Positions 36,101-48,118 of a DNA stretch of 64,000 bases are shown piece by piece. The DNA is taken from assembly GCF_051014445.1 (NCBI RefSeq), contig NC_135147.1, forward strand, positions 28,610,479 to 28,674,478, in the 5' to 3' direction. This DNA is from Colletes latitarsis (lineage: Eukaryota > Arthropoda > Insecta > Hymenoptera > Colletidae). The translations under genes and the position numbers were made by a program. Within the stretch, counting starts at the first letter, position 1. Each line of letters begins with the position of its first letter. The notes under the pieces were generated by a model that ran no database searches, had not been told where the DNA came from, and worked only from the letters and a program-made list of their open reading frames with translations.

Positions 36101-39100
36101 GGGAACCATGAGCCAGAAATGCGACAGTGGGAGAAGATCGTGCTATCCCCGAGCGAGTAGCTCATCGATGCTCCATCCGAGATTGTTTCAGTTCCACGCG
36201 CAACGCATGTGTGTCAACGTGTGTCATTTATTTATCACTACTTGGACGACATCGATATCCCCTAACGAACGTTCGTTTGAAAAACACGTCAGGTGATCGT
36301 CTTGAATCGGCGAACAAATTACTCAGGCGACTCTTATTCGCGGTTGATTCTTTCCAAGAAGCATTCCTCTGCAAGAATAGTAGAAATGTTGAAGTGTCGC
36401 GATTTATCGAAGTAGTTTGATCGAGTGTCTCAATTAGGGCACAAAGTTTATTTGTTTGTTCCATCGAGCGTAAGATTCCCCTTGCACGATTCTTTTTACT
36501 GGGAAGAGAAAAAAAAAACGATAAAGAAAGCAGCGGACTTTTCGTCGAATTTCCGCGAAAACGAGTCTTTTTCGCAGAGAACGAAGAAAGAAGAAATGCG
36601 GTAACGAGAACGAGAGATAATGTTGGACGTGAGAAACAACAGGTGCCTGGGCACGTTGCCATCCAAAGGTTCGTAAACCTCCTGGCTGTATTATTTTCTG
36701 CATCCTCCAGATCGAATTTCGAAAAGATATTTCGAACGTCCACGAAAGTTTGATTTACTTAAGTTCGTGTACAAATGGGAACAACGAATTTTACACGTTC
36801 GAATTATACACGTAGTATCTTTTAGAATATTCTGTACGAATCCTAAACAACCTTTTGCATTGTAATATCGATTGCGTCACGGTTGAGCTCGGTAAACGAA
36901 AAATTCTGAGTTTATTTTTTTTTTTCGCACTGACGCAGCTGATAGAAGAGAAGCATCAAAGCAAAGGGCAAAAAAGGAAGGAACAAAGAAATCGTAGATA
37001 ACGCTATCGCGAGTGATTACGCATTCCATGTCGCGAATTACCTAGTCGTTAACAATTTCCATAAGATTTGAATGTAAATGCGTTAAAAGCTTCGCGTTAA
37101 ATATTGTTCGTTCGACCTCCGTCGTGCACAACGTATAAATTTTTATTTTTAACGGACAGATACCATCCGACTATACGTAGTATATCACCTTGATATAATG
37201 CGCATAATTTAATCAACAGTTTACAAACGAGCGTTGTTGCGTATTGTTCGTAGATTAATCGCGATTTTTGTACACTTTTCATTCAAACTACAAAAGATCG
37301 TACGCCGTCTTTTAAGTTACAATCTTCCTTTAAGTTACAAAATTGATTTTTGGTTTTGGACCGCCGTACACTGCCTCGCAAAGAGTTAACTTTCGAATCT
37401 TAAATACCGAAAAGGTTAAACGAATTCGTATCAACAGCGACCTCAAGATAATTTGGGGGGGGGGGGGGGGGGGGGCAAACAGAAGAGTATAAAGAACATC
37501 TTGCTAACAGAAGCGTCTTTTTTTTAACGCGATCGTTTCTCTCATTGTACGATGCACACACTTGTTGGCATTTAACTGGGTTACGGATGCAGAACTTGGA
37601 ATTTCGTTTCTCGACTTCGATACCCGTTCGATACGACATCGAGTCTCGACAACGAAAACGATTTTCTGCAATACGTACTATCTTATCGCGAGAAAAAATT
37701 AATCTTTTCCTTTTTCCTTTGGAAATATAGTATTTACTTTCATCGTAAATCTTTTCCCGCGTTATCTTCCCTTCGACCGTTTCTACCGTTCGCTTTCGAG
37801 CTTCGATCGGGGCTTGAGAACTTATAATATAGCTTTGGACTCTTTAAAGTTAACGTTTTCGAACCCTGGTTTTAATCGGAGATCGTGGTTAATCTCCTGA
37901 AATTGAAGAATTACGAGTCCATCGTTCTTGAACTCCGTCGTATGTATCATTTTTCTGTTGTTAAGCAGCGAATTAAGTCCACAAGATTGATACGACCTCA
38001 GCGATACATATCTTCAGCGTCGAATGCATTTATTTATCTCGTAAGCCTGAGAACAATTATAAGATTCGTTAACAATATTTGGTATTGCTCGTTTCTATGC
38101 ACCACGTGCTTCTGGGGTATCGAGGGTAAGATAAAAATATTGGAAATCGGTTCCCTCTTCCCACGATCGTTCTAACACGCGATATCCCAATGGTAGGCTT
38201 AGCAGTGTACACATCCTATCGCTGATACAGAACAGTACCCATCGAGTGTACGCTGAAGCTTCGCGGAGTTGAAAGTGAACGTGCGCGTCCCTTTTAAATA
38301 AAAATATCAGATACGCTTTAATCTCTATTTATATGCAGATTCGCGGAATATGTTGCAAGAACCGTTGAATATTGTACAGAACAAACGACAGAACGTGAAT
38401 TATCCTCGACGATTTAACAATATCTTGAACTAATTTTAATGAAACCTGATAGTATCGCGATCAAAAACATTTCAGGTTTATTATGGATCTGTCTGTTCGC
38501 ATGGACGATCGCGTCGTGCCACGCGGACGACGTAAACTGTTGTCCTGATGGCACCACGTGGTTGCATTCGATGAACTGTTCCAATTCTACGAGGATCCAG
38601 CTCGAATGCCCTCATGGCGCCTACGTGATCGACCCGGTTGATTTCGTGGACGACGACTTCACCGTTGTCACAGAATACAACGTTTCGTGGCTTCAATTCG
38701 TCAAACACGACGAGAAAATACCGTCGGACAGGTAAAGGATCAGTTTTCTCCAATCGATGGTTATTCAAGACAGCCGACTTTCGATTTTTCGATTCGATGT
38801 GTAACATTTCGCACGGTCGTCTTGTAAAAGTATAGATACGACAGCGATCATTCTGATCTGCGTCACGTTAGTAAGTTTGATAATATAGTCGGTTTCTCTT
38901 GTTTCTTCGGGGAAATAACACATGACGTAAAATGTTCCTGGAGGCATATATTAACAGTTAAAATACACCATTAATAAAATAAACTTCCTACAGTGTATTC
39001 ATAAAATTGTTGAGCCATGGACAACATTTATCGAATGCAAACAACTCTTGATTTATGAATATTCGATTCATTAAGTATTTCCTCGAATCGTCGACAGATA

Positions 39101-42100
39101 ATATCGATGAAGAAGTAAAAGAAATTACTGAGAATTTAAATGACTTACATTTTAAAGGAATTAATTATCGAAAGTCATAAGAAATTGTGCTTTAACGAGC
39201 TTGTAAACGTTTAATCTTATTATATATTCAGGTTCTGCGTGACGAACCGTGAAAACAGTTCTCAGATCGCTTTGGCGTGCTTCGAGAATGAATACTACAG
39301 CGATTCGACGTCCACAGTATGGAAGGAGTTGTTGTTTTGCTCTCTAGCAATTGTATCAGCTGTATTTTTAATTGCTACCCTGGCGGTGTACGTTATACTA
39401 CCGGAATTAAGGGAGATCCAGGATAAAGCAATGATGGCTGTGGTTACGTCGCTGGCGGTCAGCTACATCGTCCTTTCGATACAGAATTTAAGAACACTGG
39501 AAGGAGGAGAGAAAACGATATGTCTTGCTTTAGGTACGAGAATCGATATTTACATATTTTCTTTTCTTACGTTCTCGAGTTTCATCGACGCCATATTTTG
39601 TTTCTGCTAGGATTCCTTTTGTACTTTAGTTTCATGGCGGTTTTCTTCTGGCTGAATATCGTGTCCTTCAATATATGGAGAACAGTCTGGTAAGCAGATC
39701 TTTTCAAAATAAATCCGAGTTGGATTAATCCCAATATTTTTCTACAGGTTCAAGAACTTCAAGATCAACGACAAAACTCTTTTCATTATCTACTGTCTCT
39801 TCGGTTGGGGTGGATCGATATGTTTCTTAATCACAGTAATGGTCACTCATTACATAAACGGTGAACATCTGAAACCTGGTTTCGGGCTGTACAGTTGCTG
39901 GTTCAGCGGTGAGCTTGACATCAATTAATCCAATTATCTAATCGTCCCTTATCGCAATGCATTCAGATTTCGTTTCGGGGAAAGTTTCATGTCCGATGTT
40001 TCGTTTCGCAGGCCCCGAGCAACAATGGGCGTACTTTTACGGACCGATTACTATTTTGTTGACGCTGAACGTTATCTATTTGGGATTAACTGGATGGCGG
40101 CTGTGGCATCAGTATCGCGAGTTCACCGGAAGTACATTACGAGCACTTCGATTTAAATGTCTGCTCTATGTAAAGCTGATATTCGTCATGGGCATTACGT
40201 GGATCTTCGAAGTGTTATCGTACGCCGAAGGATCTAGAAATAATCTTTGGTATTTATATATATACATATATTTTCTTATTTTTAAATCGATATTTACGTA
40301 AACGTAATAAATTAATTTCTGTTTAGGATTGCAACGGACACTCTGAACGCGTTGCAAGGTCTCATAATATTCCTCTTGTTGGTCGTCACGCGTAAACGCG
40401 TCAGAAAACTGTTGGCGAAAAAGAGACCTTGCGGGATCGCCTTTCCAAAATCCTGGACCGCCTACGAGGACGAAGAGTGCGAAGATGTGCTTCCCGAAGA
40501 AATAGAATTGTCGCAACACGGCTAGTATTTATAGTCTTCATCGTCACTAACGATACACGGCCGATCAAAGAACTATCCTTACTTAAATAATGTAGTCGGA
40601 AGAGGCGTGTGCGCGACAGACGTTAGAATTACCTGAATACTCTTACCATTTGCCTAGTCTTTACAATCGTAAGTCGAAATGTCGAACCCTTCCGTGCTAT
40701 GAGAATCGTTTGCTCATAGTCTCGAACGAATCATCTTGACCATATATTTTAATGTTAACGTTTAAGAATCTCCATGAATGTGAACAAGGTCTAGCAAATA
40801 TCATTGTATACCAAATTATTTTCCGTCTAACTAAAAAAATTTGCAGCGTGCGCCGACTCGACACGCTCGCAAAACAACTCCGGCGATTCATCGAGATGAT
40901 TTCGCATAATCGAGTTTCTTTCCCTCTCTACGGATACACGGGCGTTCGTGTTTCAAATCGAGATTTAAAATCTCGTGCGCACGTAGATGTATGTTTATCG
41001 TGCCTAGCAAACTTGAGTCGATATCGTTAAGTCTGTTTGTTTAATTCTCAAAAGATCAAATCGAAAAATCGATAAGAACTAAGCGTATTTGCCAGATTAT
41101 TAAAATTCATCGAAAAGAATGGAAGTTTCCGTTTTAAAAAACTGAGTCGACCAAGGCCTCGTTCGAGCCCAACAATTTTTATTTTAAATATCTTTATCGA
41201 TAACGCCAAGTTCCCTGAATATTTCAATTTCTATGCAAGTTAAAATTGGTCGGGGAATAAACGGTTGGAGGATCCAGACGCGCAAAAGGTTGGAACGAAG
41301 CGACGATGGGAATTACTGGCCCGGAACTGCGCTTCTCGTTTGCGTAGGAACTGTTATGGTGATTAAACGAAGCACAATGTGCGCGAGTAATCGAGCACTC
41401 GGTTCAACGAAGAAGCGAGCAAACGAGAACAGTTGAACATGGAACAATACTTTAAGCATCTAATGTGCCCACGCTTCTTTATGAGTAATGCTCGCCACGA
41501 GCTTGCAACAGTCACACAATAATGAGAGTGCCTACCATTGTTGGACGCCGCACGAACACAATGCGGGACTATGTGTACGCTGAACGCGTGGAGAAACGTG
41601 ATCGATACTTTAGTAAGTTGAACGTGTCGCGGTAAGAAACGCGGAAACTTTTTATACGAAACACAACATACGCGTAAAGTGAACTCGTTTGCAATACGAG
41701 GGAATTTATTTTAAATTTTAAAATGAATGTTATATTTGTTGTTTAGAGGCGTGGAATATTTTAAACGAGAAAAACGAAAATATATGTTTGTACCGTTGTT
41801 CAATTCCGACGATAAAACGTGTTTTAAATCGTAACTTATAAGCGACCATGAATTTCATAATTGTTTACTAACCGTTTGATTGTCTGTAAGATGTTTTAAT
41901 TCCAGCAGATAAGCTGCTGTGTACAAATAAACGTGTATATAAAACAACTAAAAATAGAAGTAAACTAAACGTGTTTGTACGAAACAATAACACGCGTATA
42001 CTAATCGGATTAAGTTGTAATTAAGCGTTTCATTGCATAAGGCGTCACCGTACATCTGCGGTAGAAGAAATCTATTTTTGCTACAAAGTGGTTAAGCAAG

Positions 42101-45100
42101 TCTCGCATACCATTCTTCGTTTTAACCCTTTGGGTGCCGCAGACGCTTGTGAGCGTTGAATCGGTGCACTGGACATGACTCAAAAGGTACAAAACTTCCA
42201 GAAGAGTCGTTTAGAAAATGCAAGTAATCATTGTAATTTTTAATGACAGTGTACGTACACTGTCGCTCAAAAGTTTGTAGCAGTTTTCGGTTTTCGAAAA
42301 AGGAGTACACACGTGTCCAAAAAACTTTTAGGCGATAGTGTATGTGCGTACGAAATTGAAGACAGGAACGAAAAATTCATATTTAACGCGAGTAAACGGT
42401 TGCGATCAAAACGATTATGGAAAAAGGAATAAAAAATTAACACCAAGGTGCCAGTTCAAGGATAAACCGATTGCGCCACACGTATCTGCGTACATGTCAA
42501 GGGATTCGTGATATGTACATATGCAAATAGGAAATCAGTAATGAATCAGTCGTATAAATCTGCAACGTACTGTAAATATCCGATAAACACGACGTAACGT
42601 CATGTTAGTACACGTGAAAGATTATTCTCAATCAAATCCTACTAGTATACAACTCTAAAGATTTAATATTGTATAGTTAAACTTGATTATAACGAGTATA
42701 AATCAGTTAATAGGTGAGGCAATGATCCGAAACATAACAAAATACTCAAAGAATGAATACAGTATGTTCCAGACACGTTATTACATATACCGTAAAGCTC
42801 CAAATTAAACCTTAAGGAATATTTATGTGTATATGTTTCGCTAGTTGAATGTGTAAATGTAAACGTTCGAATACTTTCGTGTATGAGTGTATCTTCGTCG
42901 GAGGAGCTAAAGTTACTCGAGAAATAGCCGAGAGATGCGACAGCAATCGGAGGAAGACAACAAAGATTTGCGCGGAGTAAACGAGAAAGGTAAGGATAGT
43001 TAGAAAAAGGGGAAGGAAGAGGGGAAGGGAAACGATGAGACAGAGCAGCGGAGAAGGGGAAACGAGCGAGCAAACTATGGAGGGAGGGATAGCAAGAGAG
43101 ATAAAAAAAGACAGTGCAACGGAGAATAGGAATGGGATGCGATGGCGACGGGTATGGCAGGGGTAGGTCTCACTAGGCGGGCTAACCCGCTGGCGGTATT
43201 GGCAGGTATGGCGATGAGCGCACGGGAAGTCTATCGTCGCGTTGCAATGAACGAGTGAAATATAACAACGCCCTCGAGGTAGGCCGTGGCCGTCACGAAA
43301 TCGATCACGAGAACAACGCTAAGTCGGGTCGCAAGGAAAGTCGCGCGAACGCGAAACCAATGCACGGATGGAGTAATACGAACGCGAACGGTGCCGATTC
43401 GATGACATGTATTGTCTTGCGAGCGTGCTAATCGCCGTCGTGGTCGGTTCGCTGGGAACGAATCATCCCCGAACGGTGATCGCGTTTGCCAATGGTAAAA
43501 TAAATTTAATCAACGTCGCGAAGTGTTGCGAACTCAAGGAGCTTCTCGTCGACGACACGTGCACGCCATTGGCGGAAACGAACGAGACGGAGTGGCGACC
43601 GGAATTCGTGGAGGAAAAGGTGAACGGTATCTCGCGAAGCAGACAGGTTGAACCGAAATATCAGCTAAAGATCGGAAGGCCAAAGTGTCAGCCAAACGAG
43701 CGCCAATGGAAGGTATACGACACCGGGGAGGATCGATTAGCGATATTGACGACCGGTGTGTTGCGACACTACACCACCGATCCGACGAAAAAAACCAACG
43801 AGAACAAAGGTGTTTACGGACTCGATTCTACGGTATCAATGGACGAGGATGATCTCGACACGGTGTCCATTCATTACGATTACCAATTCGGTCACTATTG
43901 CGCCGATAAAGCAAGTTTAACCAGAGATCGGCTTGTAACGACATACGCTATGATCTGCGTACCCGACGTAGTTGTCACATGGAGCGATACAAATTATTTG
44001 ATGAGACACGCGATCGATCCTGCCTTTCATGCAATATCGATAGCTAGTTACCTGATTGTCGCTGTTGTCTATTTCGTCTTGCCGCAGTTGCGTGATCTCG
44101 TGGGAAACATGATAACCAGCATGACTTTGTGCCTTATAGCCGGTCAATGTGCCTCTATGGTTAGAATATTCACGGAGTTTGGCAATCACATCAGTTTTAT
44201 GGTTGCCGGTACGATAAAAAAAATAAATTTCTTTCTTCAATCGAATAATACGTTGAACAGTAATATTATTTTTGCGAGAAACAGTCAATGATCCCGCGTA
44301 AACCCATTTCCCGCCATTTTCTTTCCATTTCCCGCTTTTATATGCATCTCTCACTGACACTTGTTCAACTTGGAGAGGTTAAATCCGTTTTCAATTCAAT
44401 AGTCTTGCTAATGAGGCTTGCACACAGATTACAAATGATCCTGTATAATCGAGGAGAATTTGGACCATTTAGACGCAAACATTTATGCAAATATTTATAT
44501 CTTTTTCAGATACTGTAATGTATGTCTCGCTGTTAGCTGCGTTTTTCTGGCTGAACGCCATGGGCTACTACGTGTGGAGCACTTTTCGTTCACGTAACGT
44601 ATTTTTACGAGTTACCGACGGCAGAAAATATTGTTACTATTCCACGTACGTTTGGGGTTCAACGGTTTGTATAGCGGGAACCGCGATTTTCGCACACTTT
44701 GCTTTAGAAACTACTAAACCCATGGTTGGGGGAACGATATATCCGCCTCAAGAAACGATTGGTTGGCTCGGTATTTCTGTGTTATTTACATCTATTGCAC
44801 TCACGATATTGGTCGATTTAAGTTTCGTTCTGACGACCGCGAATAGAATTAAACGTATGAGCACGTACGGTCGCATTCATCACAAAATGAAGTATAGCTT
44901 TAAAATGTTCGTTTTCTTATTTGTCCTAATGAGCACCGGATGGCTCGCGCTGTTACTGTCGCGGCTCAACTTCGAAGTACTCGTATATTATCAAATTATT
45001 ATCAATCTGTTTCAAGCAATTTCAATATTATACGTTTGTGTATTCGGTCAAAGGAGAGTTACATTCTTGCTGGGAAAAACATGCAATTGCTGTAATTCGA

Positions 45101-47297
45101 GAGAAAATATCGAAGGGCTCGACTGGGGCGAAGAAATGACTGCCATTAACGCGGGATATTAAAGACCCGATTTTAAAACAAAGTATTTTATCCAATGATT
45201 AAAAATTTCGGTTTCGTTTTGCATTTTTTTTTTAACATTTTGAAATAAGTATATCAAACGAGACCGAAAATTTTGAATTAAACCGAGTTCTCTTCTAGTA
45301 TATGTGTTAGACTCTATATGTCAAGTCATGCTTCGCAATAACATGAGCAAACGACAACAAAACATATCAATAATTATGTAAACAGTATTAAATACGCTGC
45401 AAAATTAATAAATATCCAATCTATTACATCGAAAAATGTAAACTTAAACGTATAAATTTTAATGTAAATGACAACTGAGTAGAATGAGATATTGTATATA
45501 ATATTTATCTGCAAAGTCTCATAAAACTTATCAATGATGCAATATAATTTTCAAGCATACAAATTAATTAATAAAACTTTAAATCTATCTATTTTAAATA
45601 TTCACATAACGTTTAATGTTGATGATAGTTCGTGCCTTGAAAGAAAATTACATTTGCCTTATGAAAATGTGCACTTAATCGTGAAATACTCAGTGAATTT
45701 ATGATACAAAATATATACATAGCATTTCATGAATAGCATTGACACGTCTTTTATTTGTTTTAATAAAAGTATCATCTTTCAAATAAGTTTTTTTTATTTT
45801 TAAGATGTTTATGTAGTATTTATATTTGTATAGAAATATAACTTTTGTACAAAAGATGTATCATCTTCGATAAATCAACCTCGTTATACTCGAAAAATAT
45901 ATCAATTTGCCATTTTCAATCTAACTTGTTTTCTATTTACTGAGAAAAAACTTTATAGTGCAACTTACCTGTCCAAACAATCCACCTTCGGGACGAGATA
46001 ATAAATTAGATAACTGACATCGCACCACCAAATGACAATCATCCATAACAGTATTGAAAAATCGTCTGGTTGGCAATAAAGCTTCCAAATCTATTACTAG
46101 TTCAAGGAATCTTTCGCAATATCGCACCTTGTCTGGTAAAAGTGGTCCTATTAAAAAATAAGTATTGTATTAGAACATTGTAATGGAGGAATGTTTTTAA
46201 CTTACAAGTTATACATATTTTTTACTATCTACTTCATAAGAATGAAAAGTATTGTAATGACGAAAAATTCCAAATAACACATTCTAATATTGATCACATT
46301 TTGACTATTAAAACAATTAATTAATAATAATCCTTACATGACAAAAGTTATTAAAAATAAGAAGAATTCTTTAAAATGTGTAATTTGTTATTTTAATCCT
46401 GATGTTCCATATTTTTTAATCAGTCTCCTTTTGTTTTTAAAAATTTGTACCCCATAAATACTTTGATTAATATTTTAATCAATTAGTTTGTTATATTACC
46501 TTCTTCTGAAATTGTTTCCAATATTGTCATAAATTTAATCATCAGCCTGTGTAAGAATTTACGTTCCCATTCTAGCTTCTCTTTGCATTCAGGATTGTCC
46601 TTCTTCCTTATAACTTTCCAGTATTTCCTCCACTTTGGATATTTTCTAAACTCCAATTCTCTACGTCCTTGCTGCAGTGAAATCCACATAGATAATGACA
46701 CTAATCTTTTTACTTCTTCTCGAACTAATGACACCTCCATGGAATTGAAGCAATGATTCAAAAATACAATTAATGCAGTTTGTTCTTTTAGATCAAAATC
46801 CATTATACTATCTTCAAGACATGCTTCTAAAACATTTTGGAAGAACTCTGGAAAATGTTCTGGATTTTTTTCAAATGCTTCCCAAACTTGAACACGTTCG
46901 CGAAATTTTTCATTTACCATAACAACAATGGACATAGTATGAGCACGAGTTGCATTGTTTGCATTATAATTTGGCCACAGAAAGTTTTCTAAATATTGAC
47001 TGAATTCTAACATCATGATTCTCCGAATAGAAAATTTAGATGCACAAATTTCTTGAACATAAATATCTTCTACTATTTGAGGATTAAATGGAAGATGCGA
47101 ATCTGTTGTGTGAGGTGCCCAATATTTATTTGCAAGCTACAACAAAAAATAGGATAAACGTGTGTATATTTATTTCATTCTAAGGAAATCAGATATTTTT
47201 TAACAATAAATACCTGAGTTATTCGGTCAGCATTAATCTGCTCGACTGTCGGAGCAGGATTATTGCTTTTAACACTCGCACCGTTTTGATTTTCCAT
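30172..47297 (-). CDS. AQR: Aquarius, intron-binding spliceosomal RNA helicase
   Basis: SF1 helicase of the intron-binding complex (XAB2, ISY1, CCDC16, PPIE) that contacts the intron upstream of the branch point and links splicing to snoRNP assembly; C. elegans EMB-4. Exons: 47297-47214, 47136-46500, 46147-45969, 34636-34523, 34439-34336, 34255-34144, 34072-33859, 33786-33738, 33657-33422, 33333-32946, 32884-32636, 32551-32194, 31948-31692, 31614-30480, 30399-30172. All phases match; 1,447 residues (human 1,485). The ARM-like N-terminus fills about residues 1-790. Walker A GPPGTGKT is near 816-823. The Walker B region reads NILMEESAQILE, and later motifs GDHHQLPPV, GQGRARPSICNLYNWRY, TVDKYQGQQNDYI and VAMSRAR are intact. 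The tail is acidic. Its third intron (34637-45968) is about 11.3 kb and contains two opposite-strand receptor genes. Confidence 0.97.
32020..32178. mobile_element. Palindromic MITE in an Aquarius intron
   Basis: About 159 bases, almost completely palindromic, within the intron 31949-32193. The left end TACAGAGTGTTTGGCCACCC pairs with the right end, whose reverse complement begins TACAGGGTGTTCGACCATCC. The arms of about 70 bases meet at AAATCAAG...CTTGATTT. TA dinucleotides flank both ends, as expected for Tc1/mariner-type insertion. No open frame, so it is non-autonomous. Confidence 0.85.
34637..38438. other. Part of the large Aquarius intron, upstream of receptor gene 1
   Basis: No exon I can support. 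It includes a GC-richer stretch at 35,950-36,750 with overlapping open frames on both strands but no family resemblance, and a 21-base G run at 37,455. Regulatory sequence of the first nested receptor gene probably lies in the last few hundred bases. Confidence 0.5.
37455..37475 (+). repeat. Poly-G tract (21 bases)
   Basis: Uninterrupted run of 21 G on the plus strand in AT-rich intron sequence. It could fold as a G-quadruplex, and on the transcribed Aquarius pre-mRNA it would be a C run. Length in the assembly may be imprecise. Confidence 0.9.
38439..40525 (+). CDS. Methuselah-like G-protein-coupled receptor 1 (nested in Aquarius intron)
   Basis: Secretin-class receptor of the insect Methuselah family. 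Exons 38439-38731, 39232-39533, 39611-39689, 39748-39908, 40012-40249 and 40327-40525 join in frame to 423 residues. A signal peptide (SGLLWICLFAWTIASCHA) covers about residues 12-29. A short Cys- and Asn-glycosylation-rich ectodomain follows (NCSNSTRIQLECP, EYNVSWLQF, SSQIALACFEN). Seven membrane segments run from about residue 131 (LLFCSLAIVSAVFLIATLAV) to 395, with TM2/3 FYFSFMAVFFWLN-type sequence (LYFSFMAVFFWLNIVSFNIW), a conserved W and GWGGS in TM4, and an acidic cytoplasmic tail. The ectodomain is smaller than in Drosophila Mth. The gene lies wholly inside one Aquarius intron on the other strand. Confidence 0.88.
40526..43406. other. Interval between the two nested receptor genes
   Basis: Probably the 3' region of receptor 1, followed by the promoter of receptor 2. 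A small inverted-repeat element lies at 42,258-42,340. From about 42,900 the sequence becomes purine- and CpG-rich (43,000-43,400), suiting a promoter/5' untranslated region. Short open frames here show no protein-like features. Confidence 0.45.
42258..42340. mobile_element. Short MITE-like inverted repeat with TA flanks
   Basis: The left end CACTGTCGCTCAAAAGTTTG and the right end, whose reverse complement starts CACTATCGCCTAAAAGTTTT, form terminal inverted repeats of about 22 bases around about 40 bases of spacer. TA flanks both sides, as in Tc1/mariner insertions. A perfect 18-base palindrome, ACAGTGTACGTACACTGT (42,246-42,263), straddles the left end. Confidence 0.7.
43407..45162 (+). CDS. 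Methuselah-like G-protein-coupled receptor 2 (nested in Aquarius intron)
   Basis: Second Methuselah-family receptor, on the plus strand. Two exons, 43407-44208 and 44510-45162, join in phase to 484 residues. A hydrophobic leader (CLASVLIAVVVGSLG) starts the protein. The ectodomain to about residue 205 has paired cysteines (KCCELKELLVDDTC, GHYCADKA, YAMICVP) and an NETE glycosylation site. TM1 begins about residue 208 (AISIASYLIVAVVYFVLP); the second exon encodes TM3-TM7 (VSLLAAFFWLNAMGYYVW, GWLGISVLFTSIALTILV, MFVFLFVLMSTGWLALLL) and a Cys-containing tail. It has far fewer introns than receptor 1, so the two are not a recent tandem copy. The start Met could also be an out-of-frame neighbour a few bases upstream; the chosen one gives the leader. 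Confidence 0.87.
45163..45968. other. 3' flank of receptor 2 within the Aquarius intron
   Basis: AT-rich sequence that should include the receptor 3' untranslated region and, at its right end, the splice donor of the large Aquarius intron (45,968). No other feature seen. Confidence 0.5.
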
Positions 47298-48118
47298 GTT
47301 GATTTCGATTAATCTTTTAATATCCACAACATAACCAAACTTACTTTAATACAACGAAAAGATATAGGTTAAGAATTAGATACCGCACTATACATAGCAC
47401 GACACGTAACAAAAATTACGCGTTTGTGTAATTCGTATATTTGTGATTATCTTACATCGTTTGTTTGATTTTCTACGTAAAATCGTATTAGTTTTAATAA
47501 ATCACGGTCACTTTTAACTACAAATACGCGGGCTGTCCCATGTTCCGGATGTTCGAGCGATTGATTCGAAATTTCGAAATATTTGAATCGGAAAAGGTTA
47601 AGCGTAGTAGCGAACTCTATTGGACGGCGTTATAATTTGATAGTCTCTCGTCAAGGGATATTTCGGATTAGATCGGAAGAAATCGGGTGAGATCGACTGA
47701 ATGATTCTGTTGCCATTTTTCATTGGTCGCGACAAAGCTCCAATGATTAATGTTGGTTGAAGAGCATTGGCTATATTATATTTGGTAATTTATAATTATA
47801 TTAACCTGTTAATTTATAATTGTGAACAAACTAATGTAAAGGAGAAGTGTAGAGAATAATTCGTATATATTCTCCTTCATTTTTACATAAGGTAAGTATG
47901 TATTTAATTTTCTATTGTGTATTCCTTTATTCTGTGGATTAAATCGAATGAAAGATCAACGGCCATTTCTTTTTAAACGTGGGAGATACGCGTTTACAGT
48001 CGGTTTTAATTTTTTCATGTACAATTTTTTAGTACGAGTATAAAATAGTTACAAAGTGGTAATTCATATTCATATTTTATTCTGTTCAAGTATATTTTAT
48101 AATAATAATTTATACAGA
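47298..48118. other. Divergent Aquarius / SMUG1 promoter region
   Basis: Contains the Aquarius start region on the left and a likely non-coding first SMUG1 exon ending near 47,891 at a GTAAGT donor. A matching acceptor (TTTATACAG) lies two bases before the SMUG1 start codon. A GC-richer block at 47,400-47,720 is the probable shared promoter. Confidence 0.5.

Noticed and set aside
35957..36420. Plus-strand frames with basic composition
   Set aside because: They sit in the same GC-richer patch and show no signal peptide, motif or splice continuity to the receptor gene.
36228..36743. Minus-strand open frame of 171 codons in the Aquarius intron
   Set aside because: No domain-like pattern, overlapping open frames on both strands, no splice partners in phase with Aquarius; the flanking Aquarius exons join without it.
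41233..41436. Plus-strand open frame between the receptor genes
   Set aside because: No similarity, no splice sites and no start context; judged non-coding.
42687..43073. Minus-strand open frame of 128 codons upstream of receptor 2
   Set aside because: Antisense of a purine-rich CpG promoter tract; Ser/Pro/Leu composition is a strand artefact.
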